From: Pseudoalteromonas ostreae
Lineage (GTDB): Bacteria > Pseudomonadota > Gammaproteobacteria > Enterobacterales > Alteromonadaceae
Length of the DNA: 64,000 nt
Direction of reading: 5' to 3'
Assembly (NCBI RefSeq): GCF_018069805.1
Contig: NZ_JAGPYN010000007.1
Location: forward strand, 124,001 to 188,000
The translations under genes were made by a program, and so were the position numbers. The notes beneath the pieces are model-generated. The model saw nothing but the letters and a program-made list of their open reading frames with translations, searched no databases and was not told the DNA's origin. Numbering within the stretch: the stretch's first letter is position 1; each line of letters begins with the position of its first letter. Below, one piece after another: positions 1 through 7,620 of the stretch.

Positions 1-998
1 CGGCCGCTTTGTAAAACCTCTTTAACTTGCATCGCGGCACTTTTAAAATCGTCGGCTTTATTGGTTAAATAAAGCAACGCAGCAACGTTAACAATAATGG
101 CCGCATTGTGCGCGTCGGTGCCGTTACCAGCTAAAACAGCCATGCTAGCCTTGGCGTTATATTCTGGCCCTTCACCGGTAAGTTGTTCAAGTGAATAGTT
201 TGCAAGACCAAAATCAGCAGGGGTAAGTGTGTACTGGCTGATTTTTCCGTTGTTAAGCTCTACGACGGTCGTTTCACCATGCAAGGCTATTTCATCGGTG
301 CCCGAGCCATGAACAACCATTGCGCGCGGTGTACCTAACGTTTTTAAGGTGTGTGCCATCGCTAAACATAAACTTTCATCATATACCCCCAATAATTGCA
401 CATCGGGCGCGGCTGGATTTACCAATGGACCTAAAATATTAAAAATAGTACGGGTTTTTAAGGTCGTTCGCACACCCATAGCATGGCGTACGCCGCTGTG
501 ATAATGCGGAGCAAACAAGAATGTAAAGCCGGTTTGCTCTAAACACTGCGCTGCGTGTGCTGGGTTCATGTCTATATTGATGCCCAATGCTTTGAGTAAA
601 TCAGCGGAGCCGGAGTTACTCGAAACACTGCGATTACCGTGTTTGACTATATTTATACCGCAAGCTGCGGCAACGATGGCGGCGGTGGTGCTAATGTTAA
701 TAGTGTTTGAGCCATCGCCGCCTGTGCCACAACTATCGACAAGGTTTGTTAAGTGAGTAATAAAAGGTATCGCATTAGCACGCATCGATGCGGCAGCTCC
801 TGCGATTTCGTCGCTTACTTCACCTTTTATTTTCAGTGCCACTAAGATGGCTGCCAGTTCGATGTCATTTACTTTGCCTTGCATAATGGCATCAAATAAC
901 AGTTGGCTTTGACTAAAGCTTAATGATGTTTGCGTTAATAACACATCAATCATAGAGCCAATACTCGCTTCATGGGCTGATTGTTGGTTTACTGACAT
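1..998 (-). CDS. trpD: Anthranilate phosphoribosyltransferase TrpD, 3' end cut by window edge
   Basis: TrpD transfers the phosphoribosyl group of PRPP to anthranilate, the second step of tryptophan synthesis in the cytoplasm. Translation from the ATG at 998 gives 332 codons before the window edge, so only the last few residues are missing for a family of about 340. Visible family motifs are the PRPP-binding loop DSCGTGGDG, the stretch KHGNRSVSS, and NILGPLVNP. A GAGGAT Shine-Dalgarno sequence stands just upstream of the ATG, which lies 8 bases after the trpG stop, so the gene is translated as the third gene of the trpEGD operon. Further trp genes are presumably outside the window. Expression should follow the two upstream attenuators. 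Confidence 0.95.
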   Translation of the reverse strand, partial: MSVNQQSAHEASIGSMIDVLLTQTSLSFSQSQLLFDAIMQGKVNDIELAAILVALKIKGEVSDEIAGAAASMRANAIPFITHLTNLVDSCGTGGDGSNTINISTTAAIVAAACGINIVKHGNRSVSSNSGSADLLKALGINIDMNPAHAAQCLEQTGFTFLFAPHYHSGVRHAMGVRTTLKTRTIFNILGPLVNPAAPDVQLLGVYDESLCLAMAHTLKTLGTPRAMVVHGSGTDEIALHGETTVVELNNGKISQYTLTPADFGLANYSLEQLTGEGPEYNAKASMAVLAGNGTDAHNAAIIVNVAALLYLTNKADDFKSAAMQVKEVLQSG

Positions 999-1006
999 AC
1001 TATCCT

Positions 1007-1624
1007 CTACTGCTGTGCACTGGCTAAAAATTGCATACTTTGTTGAAGTAGCGCGGCGCCATTAGGCGTCAAAATAGACTCAGGATGAAATTGATAGCCA
1101 AGGGCTTTATCGTCACGATGATAAATTGCCATCGGTATTGACTCATAGTGGGCTATCACTGCAACACTGTCGGGTACTTTCGTGGCCATCAGTGAATGAT
1201 AACGTGCCACAGGCATACGTTCACTCATACCTGCAAATACTGGGTGCTCACTAAGCTCAATGATTGATGACTTACCATGAACGGTTTCTCCAGCATGGCC
1301 AATAATACCGCCATAACTTTGTGTTAGTGCTTGTTGACCAAGGCAAATCCCCAACATTGGAAAACGGCCTTTGCATAGTTCAATCAATGCCATTAAACAG
1401 CCCGCCGCAGTGGGGGTGCCAGGGCCCGGCGACAGTACTAAAATCACTGGTTTAGTTTCCGCACACATTTTGTCATAAATCACCTGCGCGTCTATGTTGT
1501 TACGATATACCACTAAATCGCTGCCTAACATAGAAAGTTCATCGACTAAGTTATAACTAAATGAATCAAAATTATCTAAAAAGTAGATTTTTAAGTCCGT
1601 TAAGTTGTTGATGTTTTCACTCAT
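1007..1624 (-). CDS. trpG: Anthranilate synthase component II (glutamine amidotransferase) TrpG
   Basis: This subunit hydrolyses glutamine and passes ammonia to TrpE for anthranilate formation. The 205-aa protein is a class I glutamine amidotransferase: nucleophile Cys94 in GICLGQQ, and His180 and Glu182 in YQFHPES complete the triad. It is a stand-alone TrpG, not fused to TrpD as in E. coli. An upstream in-frame start near 1807 would add 61 residues inside trpE. I chose the ATG at 1624 because it sits one base after the trpE stop (TAA-A-ATG), which is typical translational coupling, and because the family homology begins there. Confidence 0.95.
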   Translation of the reverse strand: MSENINNLTDLKIYFLDNFDSFSYNLVDELSMLGSDLVVYRNNIDAQVIYDKMCAETKPVILVLSPGPGTPTAAGCLMALIELCKGRFPMLGICLGQQALTQSYGGIIGHAGETVHGKSSIIELSEHPVFAGMSERMPVARYHSLMATKVPDSVAVIAHYESIPMAIYHRDDKALGYQFHPESILTPNGAALLQQSMQFLASAQQ

Positions 1625-1625
1625 T

Positions 1626-3194
1626 TTAGTGTCCTTGGTACGTCGATTGAATGGCTGTAATAACTGCTTGTGCTTTAGCACGAGTCTCATTGGCTTCAGA
1701 TTGAGGGTCTGAGTCAAACACAACTCCGGCACCGGCTTGTACATACGCGGTATTATTTTTAACAAAGGCCGAGCGAATAACAATGCAACTGTCCATGGCG
1801 CCGTCACCGGTTAAATAACCTACCGCACCCCCGTAACTACCACGTCGCTTATCTTCGGTTTGACGAACCAATTCAGCAGCGCTGACTTTCGGGGCGCCGA
1901 CTAAGGTGCCCATATTCATGCAAGCTTGGTAAGCGTGTAGGGCATCAAGTTCAGGCTTTAAAGTGCCCACTACCCGTGATACTAAATGCATTACTTGCGA
2001 ATAACGGTCGACCTTTAATAGCTCTTTTGCGTGGCGAGTTCCTGGGACACTGATACGAGCTACGTCATTTCGGGCTAAATCAACTAACATTAAATGCTCA
2101 GCACGCTCTTTTTGGTCATTGCGCAGTTCCAGTTCAATACGACTGTCTAAATCTGGATTAATTTGGCCATTAGCAAACTTTCCTCGCGGGCGAGTTCCAG
2201 CAATTGGGTATACTTCAACTTGTTGTGATTTAGCACAAAACTTTAAAGCTGACTCAGGAGAGGCACCAAATAGCGCAAATTCACTGTCGCGCATATAAAA
2301 CATGTACGGGCTTGGATTTTGTTTTTTTAGTTGGCTGTAGGCATGTAGTGGGTTAGCGCAAGCTAACGAGAAGGTACGCGATGGTACAACTTGAAAAATA
2401 TCGCCATCGACAATGTGTTTTTTCAAACTATTGACCTGTTGGCAATAGAGCTCGTCACTAATATCAACACTGACGTCACTGCTGCCAGCACTTTTCTGCG
2501 CACTATAGTTGTCGGCTTGGTCGCATAAGGTATTTAAACGTTCGAGCTTTTTACCCACTTCAAAACAGTTTGCATGCACATCAGGGCCATTAAAAACGTT
2601 ACCAATCAGCTCAGTTGTTTTAGCTTGGTGATCAATTACCACTAAGGTTTCAGCTAAATAAAATACGTAATCAGGACAGCTATTTTCTCCATCCGGTACA
2701 TCACTCAGTTGTTCAAAGTTGGCTACCATGTCGTAAGCAAACACACCGCCTAAAAATAACGAAAATGGATTGTTTGTGGTGCTGCTGATACTATTTATAC
2801 AACAGCGCAAGGCACTAAAAGCATTATCGGCAATCAGCTTTGAGGCTTCATCAATATTATGATCGATACCTTGATATTCGATGCTGAGAGTTTGCTTGTT
2901 TAATTGAGTATGGCAGTTTTCTAATTTAGTTTGTAAATAAGGCAGTAATTGCTGACCATTATTAGATTGCGCCGTTACTGTGACTGTTTTACCTGTGCAG
3001 ATTATTTTTAGTGCACAATCTACCAAAATTAAACTTTTGACACTGTCTTTAGAATCAATTTCTGCTGACTCTAAGAGTAATGAATTATTTTTATCAAGCA
3101 ATCCATATAGTGCCAATGGGCTATGTATATATTCTCGCACTTCGGTGATGCTAGTAACTTCACCTGGCGTTGTTGTTATATGACTAAAAATCAA
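1626..3194 (-). CDS. trpE: Anthranilate synthase component I TrpE
   Basis: TrpE converts chorismate plus ammonia to anthranilate and is the committed step of tryptophan synthesis. The 522-aa protein has the N-terminal feedback site (LLLESAEI, residues about 40-47, the region where tryptophan binds in enteric TrpE) and the C-terminal chorismate-binding domain with GASPES, PIAGTRPRG, LMLVDLARND, GTLVGAPK and GSYGGAVGY. The start is a TTG at 3194: a GAGGG Shine-Dalgarno sequence ends 8 bases upstream and no in-frame ATG fits the conserved N terminus. It is the first structural gene after two leader peptides and is probably controlled by both attenuation and tryptophan feedback inhibition. Confidence 0.95.
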   Translation of the reverse strand: MIFSHITTTPGEVTSITEVREYIHSPLALYGLLDKNNSLLLESAEIDSKDSVKSLILVDCALKIICTGKTVTVTAQSNNGQQLLPYLQTKLENCHTQLNKQTLSIEYQGIDHNIDEASKLIADNAFSALRCCINSISSTTNNPFSLFLGGVFAYDMVANFEQLSDVPDGENSCPDYVFYLAETLVVIDHQAKTTELIGNVFNGPDVHANCFEVGKKLERLNTLCDQADNYSAQKSAGSSDVSVDISDELYCQQVNSLKKHIVDGDIFQVVPSRTFSLACANPLHAYSQLKKQNPSPYMFYMRDSEFALFGASPESALKFCAKSQQVEVYPIAGTRPRGKFANGQINPDLDSRIELELRNDQKERAEHLMLVDLARNDVARISVPGTRHAKELLKVDRYSQVMHLVSRVVGTLKPELDALHAYQACMNMGTLVGAPKVSAAELVRQTEDKRRGSYGGAVGYLTGDGAMDSCIVIRSAFVKNNTAYVQAGAGVVFDSDPQSEANETRAKAQAVITAIQSTYQGH

Positions 3195-3207
3195 ACCTCA
3201 TTCCCTC

Positions 3208-3245
3208 AAAAAAATAAAACCCCGCAAGCTAAGCTATGCGGGGTT
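3208..3245 (-). terminator. trp attenuator 2 (promoter-distal), just before trpE
   Basis: On the minus strand a perfect 9-bp stem (AACCCCGCA with TGCGGGGTT, arms 3237-3245 and 3218-3226, 10-base loop) is followed by the T-rich run TTTTATTTTTTT, ending 13 bases before the trpE start. It lies about 45 bases after the second leader peptide stop. GCGGG at 3285-3289, overlapping that stop codon, can pair with CCCGC in the 5' arm, which gives a plausible antiterminator. This is the classical layout of a ribosome-mediated trp attenuator; the pairing itself is my reading, not a computed fold. Confidence 0.85.
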
Positions 3246-3288
3246 TGAATAACGATACCTATGTTTCAGATAGACCATTACTGTCCCG

Positions 3289-3339
3289 CTATACCAGGCG
3301 CCACCACCAATGATGTGTAAAAGTTGCTACGTTATTCAT
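3289..3339 (-). CDS. trpL: Second trp leader peptide, 16 aa with three Trp codons
   Basis: Translation reads MNNVATFTHHWWWRLV and stops at TAG. The three consecutive TGG codons near the end are the tryptophan sensor: ribosomes stalled there when charged tRNA-Trp is scarce should let the antiterminator form and allow trpE transcription. A TAGGGTAA Shine-Dalgarno sequence is well spaced from the ATG at 3339. There is no room for a promoter between this leader and the preceding terminator (only 23 bases), so its message must have read through attenuator 1. Confidence 0.85.
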   Translation of the reverse strand: MNNVATFTHHWWWRLV

Positions 3340-3360
3340 GTTTGTTACCCTAAAATTTAA

Positions 3361-3389
3361 ATATAAAAAAACCCGCAATAAGCGGGTTT
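3361..3389 (-). terminator. trp attenuator 1 (promoter-proximal)
   Basis: On the minus strand AAACCCGC (3389-3382) pairs perfectly with GCGGGTTT (3376-3369) around a 5-base TTATT loop, followed by TTTTTTATAT. It lies 38 bases after the stop of the first leader peptide and just before the ribosome site of the second. CGGGT at 3417-3421, just after the first leader stop codon, can pair with ACCCG of the 5' arm as an antiterminator, the same logic as in attenuator 2. Confidence 0.8.
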
Positions 3390-3426
3390 AGAATGTGTTA
3401 GACACGACAATTCGTCACCCGATAAT

Positions 3427-3471
3427 TTACGAGTGCCACCACCAGATAGTGTTTTGGATTGAATTGATCAT
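3427..3471 (-). CDS. trpL: First trp leader peptide, 14 aa with three Trp codons
   Basis: Translation from the ATG at 3471 reads MINSIQNTIWWWHS and stops at TAA. Three consecutive TGG codons lie close to the stop, as in the second leader. It precedes its own terminator (3361-3389). No clear Shine-Dalgarno sequence is visible upstream (the sequence before the ATG is GAACTACTAACA), so its translation may be weaker than that of the second leader. The two leaders share the TGGTGGTGGC core but little else, so if they arose by duplication it is old. Confidence 0.75.
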   Translation of the reverse strand: MINSIQNTIWWWHS

Positions 3472-3505
3472 TGTTAGTAGTTCTATATGTGTCTCAAGTG
3501 ACTAC

Positions 3506-3535
3506 AGTAAACCGTATCAACGGCGTTAGTGTCAA
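3506..3535 (-). promoter_or_regulatory. Probable trp operon promoter
   Basis: On the minus strand a perfect TTGACA box (3535-3530) is followed after 18 bases by TTTACT (3511-3506). Transcription would start near 3499, about 28 bases before the first leader peptide. An alternative -10, TATAGA at 3487-3482, is also possible. I do not see a clean TrpR operator palindrome over these boxes. The divergent rnm promoter must lie in the same 3.5-3.6 kb AT-rich interval. Confidence 0.5.
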
Positions 3536-3618
3536 GTATTTATTTAAAACAATTTATTAAAAAATTTTGTTATACTTAATAACAACTTTCGCACATTTAA
3601 TATGAGCAGTCTTCTCTT

Positions 3619-4476
3619 TTGATAAAATACGATTTACACAGTCATACCACACATTCTGACGGGCAATTAACTGTTGAGCAATTATTATTGCGTGCAGTTG
3701 AAAAAAATATAGATGTGTTTGCGATCACTGATCACGACACCACTGCTGCGGTTAAACCTGCACAAGCATATATAGAAAGCGAATCTCTACCATTAACCTT
3801 GATATCAGGGGTTGAAATTTCCACTAAGTGGGAAAGTTTTGAGATCCACATTGTGGCATTAAACGTAGATATTGACGAGTCAACACTGACCAGCTTATTG
3901 ACTATCCAACAGCAAAAACGTGCTGATAGAGCAATCGAGATTGGTCGTCGTTTAGAGAAAAATGGCTTTGATGGCATTTATCAACAAGCGCAAGAGCTTG
4001 CCGCAGATGCACAAATTACCCGTGCACATTATGCAAGAGCACTGATTGCTCGTGGCGTTGCTACCACAATTCCTGGGGTATTTAAAAAATACCTTGGCCG
4101 CGCTAAAACGGGTTACGTACCGAGCGATTGGTGTGATATGCAAACCGCCATTGCCGCCATTCATGCAGCAGGTGGTGTTGCTGTGATTGCCCACCCAGGG
4201 CGTTATCAAATGTCAAATAAATGGCTGCGCAAATTATTGAGTCAGTTTAAAGATGCCGGTGGCGATGCAATGGAAGTTGCGCAGCCGCAACAAGCACCAA
4301 GTGAGCGACAGTTTTTAGGCGAATTAAGCCGCGAGTACGATTTACTGTGTTCGCAAGGATCTGATTTTCATTTTCCTACTAGTTGGCTAGAATTAGGAAA
4401 AAACTTATATTTGCCAAAAGATTGCCAAGGCGTTTGGCAAACTTGGGAAGAGCAAACAGGAGAACTAAATGAGTGA
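3619..4476 (+). CDS. rnm: PHP-domain 5'-3' exoribonuclease RNase AM (TrpH/YciV)
   Basis: E. coli RNase AM (formerly YciV/TrpH) matures the 5' ends of rRNAs and also acts on short oligonucleotides; the fold is a polymerase-and-histidinol-phosphatase (PHP) metal site. The 285-aa protein shows the metal ligands in order: DLHSHTTHSDG at the N terminus, ITDHDTT near residue 38, GVEIS, AHPGRY near residue 193 and GSDFH near the C terminus. The only start compatible with the intact first motif is TTG at 3619; the ATG at 3602 is in another frame and makes a 6-codon ORF ending just across this start. The gene stands divergent from trpE, as in E. coli, and overlaps yciO by 8 bases. Confidence 0.9.
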   Translation: MIKYDLHSHTTHSDGQLTVEQLLLRAVEKNIDVFAITDHDTTAAVKPAQAYIESESLPLTLISGVEISTKWESFEIHIVALNVDIDESTLTSLLTIQQQKRADRAIEIGRRLEKNGFDGIYQQAQELAADAQITRAHYARALIARGVATTIPGVFKKYLGRAKTGYVPSDWCDMQTAIAAIHAAGGVAVIAHPGRYQMSNKWLRKLLSQFKDAGGDAMEVAQPQQAPSERQFLGELSREYDLLCSQGSDFHFPTSWLELGKNLYLPKDCQGVWQTWEEQTGELNE

Positions 4477-5089
4477 TTTTTTTCATATTCATCCAGATAA
4501 TCCACAACCACGCTTAATTAATCAAGCGGTCGACATTATCAAACAAGGTGGTGTGGTGGTATACCCAACCGATTCAGGCTATGCAATAGGCTGTAATTTA
4601 GGTAACAAACAAGCAAAAGAGCGTATTGAGCGCATTCGTGGTATTGAAAAACACCATAACTTTACCTTAGTATGTCGTGATCTATCTGAGCTTTCTACTT
4701 ATGCACGAGTAGATAACCAACTGTTTAGATTAATTAAAAACAATACTCCCGGGCCTTATACGTTTATCTTTAAAGGCACTAAAGAAGTACCAAAACGTTT
4801 GTTAAACGACAAGAAAAAAACCATTGGTATTCGTGTAATAGAACATCCAATTACCTGCGCATTGTTAGCCGAGTTAGGTGAGCCATTGATGTCGTGTTCA
4901 TTAATTTTACCCGGTGAGCAGTTTACTGAGTCTGATCCGGATGAGATACGCGATCGCATAGGTAATCAAGTTGATTTAATTATTCATGGCGGCTATTTAG
5001 CAGAGCAAGCAACCACAGTAATCGACCTGTCAGAAGATACTGTTGAGGTGCTGCGTGTAGGCTGTGGCGATACAGCTCCATTTGAATAA
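4469..5089 (+). CDS. yciO: YciO, Sua5/YrdC-family protein
   Basis: The 206-aa protein belongs to the Sua5/YciO/YrdC family of threonylcarbamoyl-AMP synthases. YciO itself is the branch whose role is less settled than that of TsaC/Sua5. Visible signatures are VVYPTDSGYAIGCN (residues about 30-43), the KHHNFTLVCRD stretch and GPYTFIFKGTKEVP near residue 92. The ATG lies inside the end of rnm (8-base overlap), indicating coupled translation, and scpA follows after 15 bases. A tRNA-modification role is possible, but the family name is all the sequence shows. Confidence 0.92.
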   Translation: MSDFFHIHPDNPQPRLINQAVDIIKQGGVVVYPTDSGYAIGCNLGNKQAKERIERIRGIEKHHNFTLVCRDLSELSTYARVDNQLFRLIKNNTPGPYTFIFKGTKEVPKRLLNDKKKTIGIRVIEHPITCALLAELGEPLMSCSLILPGEQFTESDPDEIRDRIGNQVDLIIHGGYLAEQATTVIDLSEDTVEVLRVGCGDTAPFE

Positions 5090-5104
5090 CTACGCCAATA
5101 AAGC

Positions 5105-5938
5105 ATGAACGAACTGCATACTGATGATGTAGCTCAAATACGAGAGCCGGCGCAACAAAAGTTGCCGCTGGCTTTTTTGCATGGCAAAGAAGTAATGAAT
5201 ACCCCGGAAGATTTGTATATTCCGCCAGACGCTCTAGAAGTTATTTTAGAAACCTTTGAAGGGCCACTTGATTTATTACTATATTTAATAAAAAAACATA
5301 AGTTAGATATTCTGGAATTGTCGATTTTTAGCATTACTGAACAATACGTCCGTTATGTTGAAATGATGACCGAGTTTCAATTGGAGCTTGCTGGTGAATA
5401 TTTGGTGATGGCGGCGTTACTAGCACAAATAAAGTCGCGTTTGTTATTACCAAAACACGAAGAACTTGAGGAGGAAGAAGATCCGCGCGCAGAACTGATT
5501 CGTCGTTTGCAAGAATACGAACAATTTAAAAAAGCGGCGGAAAACCTTGATGAAGTGCCCCGAGTTGGCCGCGATATCTATATTGCTGAGGCTTTAGCGC
5601 CAGAGCAGAATGAACAGACACTTTTACTCCCTGATGTTGATTTAAAGGATTTACTATTTGCGCTCAGTGATGTGATGGCGCGAGCTAAAACTTTTGAGCA
5701 TCATCAAATAACCGCAGAAGCTTTATCAACTCGCGAAAGAATGAGTTTAATTTTGCAAAAGTTATCGACAGCCGGCACGCAACTTCCTTTCATTGACTTA
5801 TTCACTTTTGACGAAGGCCGAAGTGGTGTAGTGGTTAGCTTTATTGCTATGCTAGAACTGATTAAAGAAAACCTGATCACGTGTTTGCAAGTTGAACCCA
5901 CAACGCAGATATACATAGGTTTAGTTGAAAATAATTAA
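5105..5938 (+). CDS. scpA: Segregation and condensation protein A
   Basis: ScpA is the kleisin subunit that bridges SMC heads in the SMC-ScpAB condensin. The 277-aa product has the kleisin N-terminal helices starting LETFEGPLDLLLYLIKKHKLDI (residues about 49-70), the central LAAQIKSRLLLP-like segment (ALLAQIKSRLLLP), an acidic linker EELEEEEDPR, and a C-terminal winged-helix region. The first 45 residues are an extension with weak conservation, so a later start is possible. Its partner scpB normally follows directly; here it lies 47 kb away at 53.3 kb. ScpAB normally works together, so the split concerns order, not presence. Confidence 0.93.
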   Translation: MNELHTDDVAQIREPAQQKLPLAFLHGKEVMNTPEDLYIPPDALEVILETFEGPLDLLLYLIKKHKLDILELSIFSITEQYVRYVEMMTEFQLELAGEYLVMAALLAQIKSRLLLPKHEELEEEEDPRAELIRRLQEYEQFKKAAENLDEVPRVGRDIYIAEALAPEQNEQTLLLPDVDLKDLLFALSDVMARAKTFEHHQITAEALSTRERMSLILQKLSTAGTQLPFIDLFTFDEGRSGVVVSFIAMLELIKENLITCLQVEPTTQIYIGLVENN

Positions 5939-6013
5939 AGTGATTTCCATCAGCTTCTATAATGTGGTGAGTCTATTTGTCATTCATCAATAAATTTAAA
6001 AGGAATTAATGAT

Positions 6014-6454
6014 ATGTTATTAAAGTTCAATGCCCTATGAGATGCCCATCCTTACCCAAACCACCCATGCGATAAAAGTCTGTTTAAAAATCAATGTGCA
6101 ATCCGTATGGGAGTAGCATTGGAAAAAGCAGGTGTCGATACTTCATCTTTTGATACGATGTACCCACAGCGACGATGTTACCCTGGTTTGAAACATAGCC
6201 CAAAACATATTCTTGCTGCACAAGAGTTAGCCAACTTGATTTCTTCTCCAAGAAGCTCTTCATTTGGTACTAAAGAAGTAATTAAAGGAGGTGCTTTGGC
6301 TGTATTAAAGGGTAGAAAATGAATTATTTTTATTATGAACGGTTGGGGCAGTACCGATCACATTGACTTATGGGATGGGGAATATTTAAAAGGTGGTGAT
6401 GCAGATTGGCTTAATTTGGGAGATCAAGTATGGTTTTGGGAAATATTGGTTTAA
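6014..6454 (+). pseudogene. Disrupted Tae4-type T6SS peptidoglycan amidase gene
   Basis: Reading one frame from the ATG at 6014 (AAGGA ribosome site upstream) to the TAA at 6452-6454 gives 146 residues interrupted by exactly two TGA codons, at codon 9 (6038-6040) and codon 103 (6320-6322), with no frameshift. The frame carries Tae4 family features: Cys28 in NQCAIRM, the RCYPGLKHSPKHILAAQEL segment and His116 in TDHIDLWDG. Tae4 is a type VI secretion effector with an NlpC/P60-like Cys-His amidase that cuts peptidoglycan crosslinks. The first TGA probably replaced TGG and the second GGA. Because the catalytic His lies after the second stop, the uninterrupted 71-aa part (6107-6322) cannot be active. 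Family assignment is by motif memory. Confidence 0.8.
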
Positions 6455-6855
6455 AAATACGGCTATTAAGTTTATTAACTTCGTTTATGTTGGTTGCATG
6501 TGTCAAGGTTGATGTAAAATTAGACTCTGAAAAGTGCATAGTTAGTAAAGGTAAACAAAGTATTAAGCTTCAATTAACAGCTCCTTGTTCTTTGGTAAAA
6601 GCAGATAATAAAGGCCATAACTTTTTTCTGTATGAAGATGTAAGGGTTTATATTATTGCAGGGGCACCGGCGTCTATAGATGAGTTATCTAGATGGTCAG
6701 TAAAAGCTGAAGATGGGTGTACGTTACAATCACAAGCTATTTTTATTAGCGATAATAAACTCACTAGCTCAACAGTGCGTGATAAAGGCTTAACTTGCCC
6801 ACGTATCGGCTTAGATGAAAAAATCTATTTAGATTTTTTAAAAGAGTCTGTATAG
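6430..6855 (+). CDS. Small lipoprotein, candidate immunity protein for the adjacent Tae4
   Basis: The 141-aa protein begins MVLGNIGLKIRLLSLLTSFMLVAC, a lipoprotein signal peptide with lipobox LVAC (Cys24), so it should be anchored in the envelope, where a peptidoglycan amidase acts. Four further cysteines (CIV, PCS, GCT, TCP contexts) could form two disulfides. The ATG is 25 bases inside the tae4 frame with GGGAG seven bases upstream, so the two genes are translationally linked. I do not recognise the sequence as a known Tai4; the immunity role is inferred from position, size and export. The frame is intact although the toxin is not. Confidence 0.65.
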   Translation: MVLGNIGLKIRLLSLLTSFMLVACVKVDVKLDSEKCIVSKGKQSIKLQLTAPCSLVKADNKGHNFFLYEDVRVYIIAGAPASIDELSRWSVKAEDGCTLQSQAIFISDNKLTSSTVRDKGLTCPRIGLDEKIYLDFLKESV

Positions 6856-6884
6856 CCTTATTTTAATTAGGGTCATAATGAATA

Positions 6885-6905
6885 GAGGGTGAGCCAGTCA
6901 CTCTC
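6885..6905 (+). terminator. Possible terminator after the candidate immunity gene
   Basis: GAGGGTGA (6885-6892) pairs with TCACTCTC (6898-6905) with one G-U pair and a 5-base loop; a run of T follows only 9 bases later, so this is a weak intrinsic terminator at best. The rest of 6906-7062 shows no gene and should hold the promoter of the cytochrome b561 gene. Confidence 0.4.
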
Positions 6906-7062
6906 GATTAACTATTTTTTTCATTTCAATTTCGTAAATAACTCGAATTTGAATATTTGCCTCCTCCTGTGCATATACGCACACACCTTGTTTATTTATC
7001 GCTATTTTCTTTTATCTGGGGACGGGCTATGCTGTTGTTATTGGATCGCGGAGTAAGTAAAC

Positions 7063-7617
7063 ATGTTTAAAAACACAAAATCTTCGTATGGTGTTGTTGC
7101 AATTGCATTACATTGGTTAATGGCTGCAATGGTAATTGGTTTGTTTGGCCTTGGTTTATACATGGTTGAACTCACATACTATGATAGTTGGTATAAAGGT
7201 TCTTTAGATTTGCACAAAAGTGTCGGAATTACGCTGGTGGCGTTATTAATATTTCGCTTTGCTTGGCGTGCATTGGGTACGCAGCCTGAGCCAGTAGCGT
7301 GCAGCAGTAAAGTGTTAAATAATGTAGCGCATACAGTGCATATATTTTTATATCTACTGCTTAGCGTCATTGTGATTTCAGGGTATTTGATTTCTACTGC
7401 GGATGGTCGTGCAATTGAGGTGTTTACCTTATTTAGTATTCCCGCAATTGATTTTACAGTAGCTAATCAAGCAGATATTGCAGGTAAAGTTCACTACTAT
7501 GTGGCATGTAGCCTCATTGGATTAGTGGTTTTACATGCTCTAGGGGCCTTAAAACATCACTTTATCGATAAAGATAAAACCTTAGTTAGAATGATAAAAC
7601 CACAAAAGGATGATTAA
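7063..7617 (+). CDS. Cytochrome b561 family membrane protein
   Basis: A 184-aa diheme b-type cytochrome of the bacterial CybB/YceJ family, which passes electrons between quinol and periplasmic or membrane partners. Four hydrophobic segments are visible (about residues 12-34, 51-68, 89-109 and 140-160). Histidines suited to ligate two hemes are in ALHWLM, DLHKSVG, KVHYYVA and LHALGALKHH. A GGAG site precedes the ATG. Only 3 bases separate its stop from the YceI gene, which matches the yceJ-yceI pairing of enteric bacteria. The exact donor and acceptor cannot be told from sequence. Confidence 0.9.
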   Translation: MFKNTKSSYGVVAIALHWLMAAMVIGLFGLGLYMVELTYYDSWYKGSLDLHKSVGITLVALLIFRFAWRALGTQPEPVACSSKVLNNVAHTVHIFLYLLLSVIVISGYLISTADGRAIEVFTLFSIPAIDFTVANQADIAGKVHYYVACSLIGLVVLHALGALKHHFIDKDKTLVRMIKPQKDD

Positions 7618-7620
7618 TAA

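Noticed and set aside
1625..1807. N-terminal 61-residue extension of trpG
   Set aside because: It lies wholly inside trpE, is unlike amidotransferases, and the ATG at 1624 with stop-start coupling to trpE explains the gene.
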